Origin: Solobacterium sp.
GTDB taxonomy: Bacteria > Bacillota_I > Bacilli_A > Erysipelotrichales > Erysipelotrichaceae
Reading direction: 5' to 3'
Assembly: GCA_017536845.1 (NCBI GenBank)
Contig: JAFWCP010000446.1
Coordinates: forward strand, 1 to 10,386
Length of the DNA stretch: 10,386 nt
Shown one piece after another: positions 7,101 to 10,386 of this stretch. The notes beneath the pieces were generated by a model. The model did not search any database and was not told the DNA's origin. It worked only from the letters and a program-made list of their open reading frames with translations. Each line of letters opens with the position of its first letter. Position 1 is the stretch's first letter. The position numbers were made by a program, and so were the translations under genes.

Positions 7101-10100
7101 GTGCGGAAATCACGGCCCAGCTGACCTATGCGGCAAGGATGGTAAGAAACGCCCAGGGCGAAGCAGTCTCAGGCGAGTGGTCCGAATATCAGAAAGTCAG
7201 GGACAATGATGTCCTGGCTGCCCTGTTCAGCGAAGACCCGCTGCTGGATGAAACAGAACTGGTTACGGAACTGGTCCTGAAAGCCGACAGCGTCAATCCT
7301 GAGCGGAACTGGAAGGGATCCATTCTGAACCTTCCGAAGCATCTGTTGGATGCTCAGGGCAATACATACGAACTGGATTACAGCGTGCAGGAAGTCTCAG
7401 TGAAGGTTCCGGGTGTAAACCTGACCTACATTGATGAAAATGCCGTGGAAGTGCTTGGCAGCTATACTGTATCAGAAGCGAAAACATCTTCGGATTCCCA
7501 TATCCGCGTCACCCTGACCAATACCAGAAAGACGGTGAGGCCGGAAGTGACAAAGGCGTGGGAGCCCATGCCGGAAGACACAGATGCCAATGCCGTCGTC
7601 CAGCTGAAGAGATACAGGAAGATTGTTCCGCCGGCGCCGCAGCTTACTTCAGCAACGGTTGTCAAAATCTGGGATGATGAAAACAACCGGAAAGGCGCAC
7701 GCCCGGAACAGCTTACCGTGAAGCTGAAAAACGGCGACGAAGAAGTCAGAACGGTCACACTGAATGAGACAAACGGCTGGACAGCAGCGGTCAGCGGCCT
7801 GCCATTGCTGGATGATCAGGAAAATACGATTACGTATACCTGGACAGAAGCAGAGATGCCGGAAGGCTATGCGCTTTCAGACTACAGCGTCAGCGGAAAT
7901 ACGACGGTTCTGACCAACCACTACACACCGACAACAACGTCTGCAACTGTGGTCAAGATCTGGAATGACAACAACGACCAGGATGGGTTACGGCCTGATC
8001 ATGTGACCGTTCGGCTGAACAACGGTATGTCAGATGTTAAAGAGATTACGTTATCAGAAGAGAACAACTGGACAGCTACGGTTGATGATCTGCCTAAGAA
8101 AGACGGGGATACTGTTCTGGCATATACATGGACTGAAGATCCCGTTGTTGGCTATGATCTTGCGAGCAGTACTGAAGGTACAGTCACAACACTGGTGAAT
8201 ACCCACATACCGGAAGAAACGGAGGCTGCTGTTCAGATTATCTGGGTCGATGAAAACAATATAAGGAATCTCAGGCCTCAAAGCATTACGGCTGAACTGT
8301 CCAACGGTGAAAGCGTTGTCCTGAGTGCGGAGAACAACTGGGCATATACGGCAGAGCATCTGCCGGCCAGACATGCCGGCAATCCGATCACCTATACCTG
8401 GTCAGCGGCGGAAACAGAAGGCTATACAGGCCCTGTTTCCAACGTCAGCGGCACACAGACGGAACTGGTATATACAGTGATACCGGAGAAGGATACAGTT
8501 ACGGTAACACTGTATACGGTGGTCGGCGAAAACATGCCCGACAGCTGGAACGTCAATATCTACAACGTCATGTCGGGCTCGGAAAACATAACGAATTCGT
8601 TAGGAAATCTGTATATGACTTCCTATACGTTACGCCCGATTTCGTTTGAAGTGCCTAAGAACAGCAAGGTTGCGTATTACTATTCAGCAGGAAATAATAT
8701 CCGGCTGAATCGTGTGACATCACAGGATGTGACAGTCAGATCGTATGACAAAACGGATAACGGCAGCAGAACGGTAAGGTTTTCCGTCGGAACACAGGAC
8801 GTTGCGGTCTATAACGTCATCACCGATACAACTGTTCCGGTTGCAGATGAACCTGTGCTCCCTGAAAAGTATATGAACCTTACCATCAGAGTGGTAAAGG
8901 ATTCGGGCGTATCACAGTACTTCGGTTTTGGCATGCTTTCGCATGGTACTTACCGCGAAGGCACAGAATATTATGAGTTCAATTTCACACACCCATCAGA
9001 TACTGTATGGGAAGCAGACAATATTCGTGTGGAAACTGATCTTGGTGATACCATCACATACCATTTTGACAGCGGCAATTACTGGGGCCTCAACGCTCCT
9101 TATGTAATCACGTTCTCCTCAGACGATACCACGCTGACAGGACCGCTTGTATACAATACGGATCAAGGAACATATGGTGGTCAGTCGGGGGTCGGAATCG
9201 TTGCGAAAGAAGGTGATGTTGAAGTCATCATGACGATTTCCGAACCGTCATCCGGGAACAGCCAGAATTCCCTGCCGTCCGGAATGAAGACCCGCAAAGC
9301 GCCGGCTTCTGACGGACTGCTGGCAAGCCGCAGAATGCTGAGGGGGCCGACAGAACCATGGAAGCGGAACCTTCTTGGTGCAGCTCCTGATGTGACCATG
9401 CCGGAAGGGTATGAAGAAGATACCGACTTCAACAGCCGCACGGATACGACGCTGACGCTGAATTCTGCGCTTGGCTGGCACAGATACTTTGATGAGCAGG
9501 ACAAGTATGATCCATGGGGCAGAGAGTATGTCTATTATGTTGAAGAAATCTCCCATTTCCCTGAGGATTATGAGACTGAATCCATCATCGGCAATCCGGT
9601 GACCGAAGGCGGTACCGTAATTACCAATAAGAAGAACTCACTTGGTTCCGTACAGGCAACCAAGGCGTTCACCGGCATAGCAGAACTGCCGGAAGGGTTC
9701 AGAATGACTGCGGATTATAATGACGGTGAGAATGATCAGCATCGCGAACTGACAGTTCAGGATGCTGCAGGCACCGGGACTGCTGCGGATCCTTATACCT
9801 GGACCATCAGCAACCTGCCGATCGGCACGGTGGTCACCTTTACGGAGACAGGCTACCGGAAAGACGGCTATGAGGTGACAGTCACCGGCTCGGCGGCAGC
9901 AGAGGATAAGACAACGGCGACAGCCACTGCCCAGGCAGGCCAGCCGGGGCAGGCATCCTTCATCAATGCCTACTCACCGCTGTTTACCGTCAGCATCCTG
10001 AAGGTTGACAGCCGGAACCAGGCCGTAAAACTGCCTGATGCGGAATTCACCCTGAAGGAAATCAGTGAAACCGTAACTGACGGGATTGTCAGCGTGCTGG

Positions 10101-10386
10101 ATGAAACCGGAATTGTCCGGGTGACTGACGGCAACGGCTCAGCGGTTTATGAGGACCTGGGAACAGGGTACTATGAACTGCGTGAAACCGTACTCCCGAA
10201 AGGATATGTCACCACCAGTAGTCCGGTTACGTATCTGAAAGTTGATGAGGCCGGCGTCAGCATGGTCCGGATCAATGAGGAAGGCAACGGCTGGGTTGAT
10301 GCCGGCACAGTCGGAAACTACACGTTTACCGCTGCGCACGATTCAGAAAACGCGCTGTTTACAGTCGTCAACGAGCCCGGTGCGGC
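1052..10386 (+). CDS. Giant Cna-B/SpaA-type surface adhesin (C-terminus outside window)
   Basis: One uninterrupted frame of 3,111 codons runs from the ATG at 1052 to the window edge, a product of at least about 340 kDa. The start is set by AGGAGGGG six bases upstream and an in-phase stop at 995. The protein has a signal peptide (1-48), three Cys/His motifs (55-104), an acidic linker, an Ig-like segment, a CHAP-like domain (373-497), four copies of an unnamed module (511-1237), a probable head (1398-1860) and a stalk of Cna-B, pilin-like and SpaA-like domains (1860-3111). Cna-B and SpaA domains form rigid stalks of Gram-positive adhesins and often carry a Lys-Asn isopeptide crosslink; complete Lys/Glu/Asn triads are visible in at least five domains. 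The frame ends at VVNEPGA, where relatives usually continue into an LPXTG sorting signal, so the stop is probably near. It is likely displayed on the cell wall and used in adhesion; the ligand is unknown. The last cysteine seen is Cys1955, so the stalk appears cysteine-free. Confidence 0.95.
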   Translation, partial: MENGRETNRFQSVLKAYHYKRRTQFIAVFLSAIVMISVVFSMTQMADATNISATCGYLEHRHTGECYYRRLVCTETASDHMHDESCFEYVLICGKHAHVHNASCFTSQGSGHFLSLLELFSPIAQNAPEQVIINPVPQTVVPDAQIIHPQIIPEAVKESIEKKEENRTAETEAPVLQPVKDSGPEAAVTEENQEAAAENAVQESAGETAVPAAEPFAETPAPTVEEHSIHQEETVELMPLQDLPEEPVIGIEEPVSDDLTEAVEARDPARVEYLNVSPVLVKPGAVMTFDYQTENASELQYTVSLNGEEVESGMVSDDHQMTWSSFRAGEYTFVLTALDENGNSDSASVSAVVYDSPDNAWLTALKNVSLTGSWQQDVVSIALAEEGYPVKDMTALDDQNGLLDGSGSADGFVRFVFSCAGIRPDLTSGYYRPGREGIDVGDIICLDYQGDNVPDHYGIVTEKEENRIQVMEDNSYGLAARGWYSLQDEAIAGYTDLAALAYDYQPYELAYEGSGFAVSVYGYRASGLAEDTAVEVFGIDHETEHDLGEDRRLLASESYDLAFFSNTGERVYPEREVRVCVRSDDDHTLFFGHDFGVWKKDHLEYRGTQNFGFDRVMYEDLHRLVYEDEEVSVTAVYGDRAGIPDTAQLQVAKVDEASDEYAGYLNQAGKSYEHVEHASFYSLSIVDRETIVSPLEDVEIRFEGKVQEASTMHVIEMATMDELACAREEENYIFESLIGSEVKDPEETIPEEETGESPETAGEISETTEELTAGNHLRLSSPQASAVLRKEGQNTETENKPVHEPAMAVYGVVYALEGHVLTADGHQYRIEVSYTDKAQIPAGAEIQAAEIVQGTDAFAAYLADTAAALHKSEQEIRFARFFDISILHEGKEVEPEAPVSVKIIYEGPAETTGEEAVSVLHFKEQGAQAVEASSMTEDGMAAVSFTADGFSVYSIVYTVDFAWDVNGMTYTFGMAGGDAVSMRMLAEQLHLAEAEDIDSFVNEIESAVFSDESLARTAYIKESISAGALKEMLGLQPEYSSQLSEADIAAVNARILHGPDWVLISMKPFDTEEYLDVKMKSGEAFRIAITDGQIRKTYLTSRNEAYEINVVYGDDAGIPENADLAVREIEEGSEEYQYYLTNAAKRLNLVSGEISSARFFDIRILNEDGEVIEPAAPVQVEVFYRSALDIGDDETVNVVHFAKNMMEVIPDVSVSENQKQVSYAQSSFSVTGHIVSSTPNAGQYMLLVEDEGKYYIVNNDATLTEVEYDAGNVSVSEPMLWTLDGSGTNRHIYFHSEATGFGTELLASDYYRRYLVPLEDQGWLQEQSTDAGHTLDYVTVTQDGTFQNNGQTVVTNHVSNRNTVLNNTSLSIDNNGRISHGSSYFAIERTDAGVPVRLVGTSNSSEAVSFMFADAPKVPEGLHLDNAVNHIDISIQGVPTVKVPLAFGNYYDQNRNVIKTVLENTNLVLNSAQVVDPEEIRITSDDMKRATIIARDKNGNELDDAFYITGFSGNASSDYSTVQVRIEGRFLCADLRGTQYEHIDGTRYDGNFFQWPISWPDSSYVNAVRQARLDNIVEYTLTVIKPVEFYLVDPVVGQLYDENGEPIKMHVDVAFSGSFNYWDYGVTEKNSGNECPPVQGNADWRRGDIPSHDLSGMDFVLYGAADDENSPVIAVEITKIIRDEYGNHIEVKTPVDSVFDLYQSKDADRNGVAGLNVDRYEEDREGIYEDYSYHHSKTVTVGESGTAIVYDYNVSDGMFYIVEKHDTESLPETITDKDDNEWTYVKTYIETEYVRRGDQYDDKQAYPDPMHVSPEYTRESGSYASIPEVLGYFRTLANEVKKSAFLEFYVYNIYTRGKTLPVEKRWEEGTEPPAGAQVKVELYCDMRMIEDSEGHQVDPLAPWKDKEQYVKVIAGQNGFAADLQTELLLQADTDPDKNWKGSFTELPSIVHDNGCAYEVDYYAVESAVLLPNGENVIGEYDASSTMEDGVLIVTNRLGKTQLDVEKNWALGTAVPEGAEITAQLTYAARMVRNAQGEAVSGEWSEYQKVRDNDVLAALFSEDPLLDETELVTELVLKADSVNPERNWKGSILNLPKHLLDAQGNTYELDYSVQEVSVKVPGVNLTYIDENAVEVLGSYTVSEAKTSSDSHIRVTLTNTRKTVRPEVTKAWEPMPEDTDANAVVQLKRYRKIVPPAPQLTSATVVKIWDDENNRKGARPEQLTVKLKNGDEEVRTVTLNETNGWTAAVSGLPLLDDQENTITYTWTEAEMPEGYALSDYSVSGNTTVLTNHYTPTTTSATVVKIWNDNNDQDGLRPDHVTVRLNNGMSDVKEITLSEENNWTATVDDLPKKDGDTVLAYTWTEDPVVGYDLASSTEGTVTTLVNTHIPEETEAAVQIIWVDENNIRNLRPQSITAELSNGESVVLSAENNWAYTAEHLPARHAGNPITYTWSAAETEGYTGPVSNVSGTQTELVYTVIPEKDTVTVTLYTVVGENMPDSWNVNIYNVMSGSENITNSLGNLYMTSYTLRPISFEVPKNSKVAYYYSAGNNIRLNRVTSQDVTVRSYDKTDNGSRTVRFSVGTQDVAVYNVITDTTVPVADEPVLPEKYMNLTIRVVKDSGVSQYFGFGMLSHGTYREGTEYYEFNFTHPSDTVWEADNIRVETDLGDTITYHFDSGNYWGLNAPYVITFSSDDTTLTGPLVYNTDQGTYGGQSGVGIVAKEGDVEVIMTISEPSSGNSQNSLPSGMKTRKAPASDGLLASRRMLRGPTEPWKRNLLGAAPDVTMPEGYEEDTDFNSRTDTTLTLNSALGWHRYFDEQDKYDPWGREYVYYVEEISHFPEDYETESIIGNPVTEGGTVITNKKNSLGSVQATKAFTGIAELPEGFRMTADYNDGENDQHRELTVQDAAGTGTAADPYTWTISNLPIGTVVTFTETGYRKDGYEVTVTGSAAAEDKTTATATAQAGQPGQASFINAYSPLFTVSILKVDSRNQAVKLPDAEFTLKEISETVTDGIVSVLDETGIVRVTDGNGSAVYEDLGTGYYELRETVLPKGYVTTSSPVTYLKVDEAGVSMVRINEEGNGWVDAGTVGNYTFTAAHDSENALFTVVNEPGA
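1214..1363 (+). repeat. Three tandem Cys/His motifs C-X(4-6)-H-X-H-X3-C, residues 55-104
   Basis: Directly after the signal peptide come three copies of one pattern. Copy 1 has C55, H60, H62, C66; copy 2 has C73, H80, H82, C86; copy 3 has C93, H98, H100, C104. The copies start 18 and 20 residues apart. Two Cys and two His in each unit is the usual ligand set for one zinc ion, so metal binding is a reasonable inference; a disulfide-linked motif is the alternative. Similar H-x-H-x3-C-Y segments follow the signal peptide in other very large Bacillota surface proteins as I recall them, but I know of no described function. Confidence 0.8.
1367..1855 (+). other. Acidic Pro/Glu/Ala-rich linker, residues 106-268
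   Basis: The segment is low in complexity, rich in Glu, Pro, Ala and Val, and nearly free of aromatic residues. It starts with a short hydrophobic stretch (FLSLLELFSPI) and a small internal repeat (DAQIIHPQIIPE). It probably forms an extended spacer between the Cys/His array and the first folded domain. It has no catalytic or binding motif that I recognise. Confidence 0.7.
1856..2116 (+). other. Ig-like beta-sandwich segment, residues 269-355
   Basis: The segment alternates hydrophobic and polar residues in short strands and has the pattern of bacterial Ig-like domains: VLVKPGAVMTFDY, then LQYTVSLNG, then a W in the middle, and RAGEYTFVLTALDENGN near the end, with an x-G-x-Y-x-F final strand. 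It probably acts as a spacer. The fold is inferred from pattern only. Confidence 0.5.
2168..2542 (+). other. CHAP-like (NlpC/P60 superfamily) domain lacking the catalytic Cys, residues 373-497
   Basis: The segment follows the layout of CHAP domains found in other giant Bacillota surface proteins: an opening helix (VVSIALAEEGY), a helix that normally carries C-x-x-F-V, a VGDIICLDYQGD strand, D-H-x-G-I-V, and a later acidic or amide residue. Here the helix reads SADGFVRFVFSCAGI, so Ala409 occupies the usual Cys position. His456 (DHYGIV) is kept, and Glu472 or Asn474 (MEDNS) could be the third residue. CHAP domains usually cut peptidoglycan peptides. Without the nucleophile this copy is probably a non-catalytic binding or structural domain. 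Cys419 lies ten residues further on and is unlikely to substitute. Confidence 0.6.
2579..2851 (+). repeat. Unnamed beta-rich module, copy 1 of 4, residues about 510-600
   Basis: This is the most divergent copy. It keeps the opening VYGYRASGLAEDTAVEV (one residue longer than the others) and the closing SYDLAFFSNTGERVYPE followed by REVRVCV, but its middle (HETEHDLGEDRRLL) is shortened. The same order of strands appears in the three copies downstream. Family and function are unknown to me. Confidence 0.55.
2942..3208 (+). repeat. Unnamed beta-rich module, copy 2 of 4, residues 631-719
   Basis: The key blocks are VYGDRAGIPDTAQLQVAKV, then SDEYAGYL, then SFYSLSIVDRETIVSPLED with VEIRF after it. 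The first block is close to copy 4 (VYGDDAGIPENADLAVREI). An acidic, Glu/Thr/Pro-rich linker of about 100 residues (720-825) separates this copy from the next. Confidence 0.7.
3527..3931 (+). repeat. Unnamed beta-rich module, copy 3 of 4, residues 826-960
   Basis: The blocks are SYTDKAQIPAGAEIQAAEI, TDAFAAYL, RFARFFDISIL and VEPEAPVSVKI, followed by a tail AVSVLHF ... SFTADGFSVYSIVYT. The tail recurs in copy 4 (TVNVVHF ... SYAQSSFSVTG), so the full repeat unit is about 130 residues: an N-terminal strand set, a short helix, and a C-terminal sheet. Confidence 0.7.
3929..4360 (+). other. Second unnamed module between module copies 3 and 4, residues 960-1103
   Basis: The segment opens DFAWDVNGMTYTFGMAGGD and has a helical middle (RMLAEQLHLAEAED, ALKEMLGLQPEYSSQL). 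It closes with DWVLISMKPFDTEEYLDV and GEAFRIAITDGQI. I recall segments with this same opening and closing in other giant Lachnospiraceae-type surface proteins, always next to the module that flanks it here, but know no named family or function. Confidence 0.5.
4361..4762 (+). repeat. Unnamed beta-rich module, copy 4 of 4, residues 1104-1237
   Basis: The blocks are VYGDDAGIPENADLAVREI, SEEYQYYL, SARFFDIRILNEDGEVIEP and APVQVEVFY, with the tail VNVVHF ... SSFSVTGHIV. It is clearly related to copy 3 across its whole length and to copy 2 over its first two thirds. Sequence between copies has diverged too far for recent duplication, so the array is old. Confidence 0.7.
4769..5221 (+). other. Beta-trefoil-like segment, residues 1240-1390
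   Basis: The segment has the rhythm of carbohydrate-binding or spacer trefoils: QYMLLVEDEGKYYIVNND, then PMLWTLDGSG, then a HIYFHSE strand, and finally GSSYFAIERT. L-W-T-L/F-x-x-x-G and Y-F-x-I motifs repeat at intervals of roughly 40-50 residues. A sugar-binding role is possible, but no binding residues can be named with confidence. Confidence 0.35.
5243..6631 (+). other. Probable adhesive head region, unassigned, residues 1398-1860
   Basis: This is the longest stretch without recognisable stalk repeats. It contains beta-rich sequence (for example VVQLY-like strands near 1605-1625), GMDFVLYGAADD (1656-1667), a segment with VDSVFDLYQSKDADRNG, and a tail PEVLGYFRTLANEV ... AFLEFYVYNIYTRG that leads directly into the first Cna-B domain. 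Two RRGD tetrapeptides occur, at residues 1645-1648 and 1795-1798. In proteins of this layout the region before the first Cna-B domain usually carries the ligand-binding function, which is the basis for calling it a head. The ligand is unknown. Confidence 0.4.
6629..7039 (+). other. Cna-B domain 1 (long form), residues 1860-1996
   Basis: The first strand is LPVEKRWEEG with Lys1864; the Glu strand is YYAVES with Glu1965; the last strand is LIVTNRL with Asn1995. This is the Lys/Glu/Asn set that forms a spontaneous isopeptide crosslink in Cna-B domains. A D-P-x-K-N-W-K-G-S-F signature (near 1934-1943) is shared with the next domain. It is longer than a minimal Cna-B domain because of an insertion rich in charged residues after the second strand. 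Confidence 0.8.
7046..7525 (+). other. Cna-B domain 2 (long form), residues 1999-2158
   Basis: The first strand is LDVEKNWALG with Lys2006; the Glu strand is YSVQEVSV with Glu2114; the last strand is VTLTNTR with Asn2157, a complete isopeptide triad. It shares the N-W-K-G-S-(F/I)-x-x-L-P signature with domain 1, so the two are tandem duplicates with the same kind of insertion. Confidence 0.8.
7532..7648 (+). other. Truncated Cna-B start, residues 2161-2199
   Basis: The segment RPEVTKAWEPMPEDTDANAV begins like a Cna-B domain, with Lys2168 in V-T-K-A-W, and continues to VQLKRYRKIVPPAPQL. There it stops and the next domain begins at once. No Glu strand or terminal Asn strand is present. It looks like the first two strands of a domain whose remainder was deleted in frame. 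Confidence 0.65.
7649..7936 (+). repeat. Short Cna-B repeat 1 of 3, residues 2200-2295
   Basis: The unit opens SATVVKIWDDENN (Lys2205), has NGWTAAVSGLP in the middle, ITYTWTEAEMPEGY (Glu2266) and ends TVLTNHYTP (Asn2289). The triad is complete. The W-D-D-x-N-N and R-P-x-x-L/V-T-V-x-L signatures are the classic short Cna-B form. Confidence 0.88.
7940..8221 (+). repeat. Short Cna-B repeat 2 of 3, residues 2297-2390
   Basis: The unit opens SATVVKIWNDNNDQDGLRP (Lys2302), has ENNWTATVDDLP, AYTWTEDPVVGY (Glu2362) and ends TLVNTHIP (Asn2383). The triad is complete. It is in register with repeat 1 at a 97-residue period. Confidence 0.88.
8222..8494 (+). repeat. Short Cna-B repeat 3 of 3, without isopeptide residues, residues 2391-2481
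   Basis: The unit aligns with repeats 1 and 2 without ambiguity: AAVQIIWVDENN, LRPQSITAELSNG, ENNWAYTAEHLP, ITYTWSAAETEGY, ELVYTVIP. The three crosslink positions are all changed: Ile2396 for Lys, Ala2452 for Glu and Tyr2474 for Asn. The fold should be kept because the W, N-N-W, L-P and G-Y positions remain, but a Lys-Asn isopeptide bond cannot form. Confidence 0.85.
8495..9250 (+). other. Two orphan beta-rich segments, residues 2482-2733
   Basis: The first segment (about 2482-2595) includes VTVTLYTVVGENMPDSW and ISFEVPKNSKVAYYYS. The second (about 2607-2733) includes LTIRVVKDSGVSQYFGFGM and DTVWEADNIRVETDLGD. Both are rich in beta-branched and aromatic residues and have no Cna-B signature, no Cys and no triad. 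I recognise no family. Both open with an x-(V/L)-T-(V/I)-x-x strand and have a long polar middle, so they could be distant copies of one another. Codon use appears slightly more relaxed here (TTA, CAA, ATA appear) than upstream. Confidence 0.45.
9251..9379 (+). other. Basic, low-order linker, residues 2734-2776
   Basis: The segment is rich in Ser, Pro, Lys and Arg: GMKTRKAPASDG, then LASRRMLRGPTEPWKRNLLG. It contains nine Lys/Arg in 43 residues within a protein that is otherwise strongly acidic. It is probably unstructured and exposed. Arg-rich surface-exposed linkers can be protease-sensitive, though no defined cleavage motif is evident. Confidence 0.6.
9380..9634 (+). other. Half Cna-B domain, residues 2777-2861
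   Basis: The C-terminal half is recognisable: GWHRYFDEQDKYDPWGREYV, then YYVEEISHFPEDYE (Glu2831/2832) and GTVITNKK (Asn2859). The N-terminal strand with V-x-K-x-W is absent; the basic linker and DVTMPEGYEEDTDFNSR stand in its place. The Lys needed for an isopeptide bond is therefore missing, unless a Lys from the linker supplies it. Confidence 0.6.
9644..9979 (+). other. Pilin-like domain, residues 2865-2976
   Basis: The segment opens GSVQATKAFTGIAELPEGF and has DPYTWTISNLPIGTVVTFTE and a final ASFINAYSP. A K-x-F-x-G-(I/D)-x-x-L-P-x-x-F opening with Y-T-W-T-I and F-x-N-x-Y at the end is common in Bacillota pilin-like surface repeats (transthyretin/prealbumin-like fold). Lys2871 and Asn2972 are in positions where a crosslink could form, by analogy only. 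Confidence 0.6.
9980..10386 (+). other. SpaA-like domain at the C-terminal end, residues 2977-3111
   Basis: The opening strand FTVSILKVDSRNQAVKLPDA carries Lys2984 in the K-V-D context. AEFTLKEIS is the typical second strand, and YYELRETVLPKGY carries the Glu strand (Glu3045). The last strand FTVVNEPG ends with Asn3107. This matches the SpaA-like Cna-B form with a complete triad. It is longer than usual because of an extra segment after VTYLKVDEAG. In relatives the N-E/T-P-G-A end is followed by an LPXTG sorting signal and a membrane segment. Confidence 0.8.

Noticed and set aside
1..10386. tRNA, rRNA, CRISPR array or insertion sequence
   Set aside because: No cloverleaf with a T-loop consensus, no rRNA-like sequence, no short regularly spaced direct repeats and no transposase were seen.

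Overview
The window is dominated by one giant gene. A single + strand reading frame opens at 1052 and stays open to the last base (9,335 nt, 3,111 complete codons, C-terminus outside the window). It encodes an exported, multi-domain cell-surface protein of the Cna-B/SpaA adhesin type. Strong Shine-Dalgarno sites, a Gram-positive style signal peptide, many collagen-adhesin B-type stalk domains and the general domain order point to a Bacillota host of the gut or rumen type (Lachnospirales or Erysipelotrichales-like). Base composition looks balanced rather than AT-rich. The taxon is an inference from protein style, not from a marker gene.

Layout. 1-165: the 3' end of an unrelated + strand gene that resembles the C-terminus of bacterial retropepsin-like aspartic proteases, closed by a clear intrinsic terminator (189-222). 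223-1051: a long intergenic region with a doubtful 72-codon minus-strand frame (411-629), a possible + strand promoter (664-691), an inverted repeat (749-776) and a hairpin-rich leader (807-1015) in front of a strong ribosome binding site (1038-1045). 1052-10386: the giant gene.

Giant protein, N to C: signal peptide (1-48); three Cys/His motifs C-X(4-6)-H-X-H-X3-C (55-104); Pro/Glu-rich linker (106-268); Ig-like segment (269-355); CHAP-like domain in which the catalytic Cys position is Ala (373-497); four divergent copies of an unnamed beta-rich module (about 511-600, 631-719, 826-960, 1104-1237), with a second unnamed module (960-1103) between copies 3 and 4; a trefoil-like segment (1240-1390); a large unassigned, probable head region (1398-1860) carrying two RRGD sites; then a stalk. 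The stalk has two long Cna-B domains (1860-1996, 1999-2158), a truncated Cna-B start (2161-2199), three short tandem Cna-B repeats (2200-2481), two orphan beta-rich segments (2482-2733), a basic linker (2734-2776), a half Cna-B domain (2777-2861), a pilin-like domain (2865-2976) and a SpaA-like domain (2977-3111). A cell-wall anchor is expected just beyond the window.

How it probably works: the stalk domains, several carrying a complete Lys/Glu/Asn isopeptide triad, would form a stiff, protease-resistant rod that holds the N-terminal and head domains away from the cell wall. The most notable points are the third short Cna-B repeat, which has lost all three crosslinking residues at once, the exported Cys/His array, the CHAP-like domain with no catalytic Cys, and the four-copy unnamed module.
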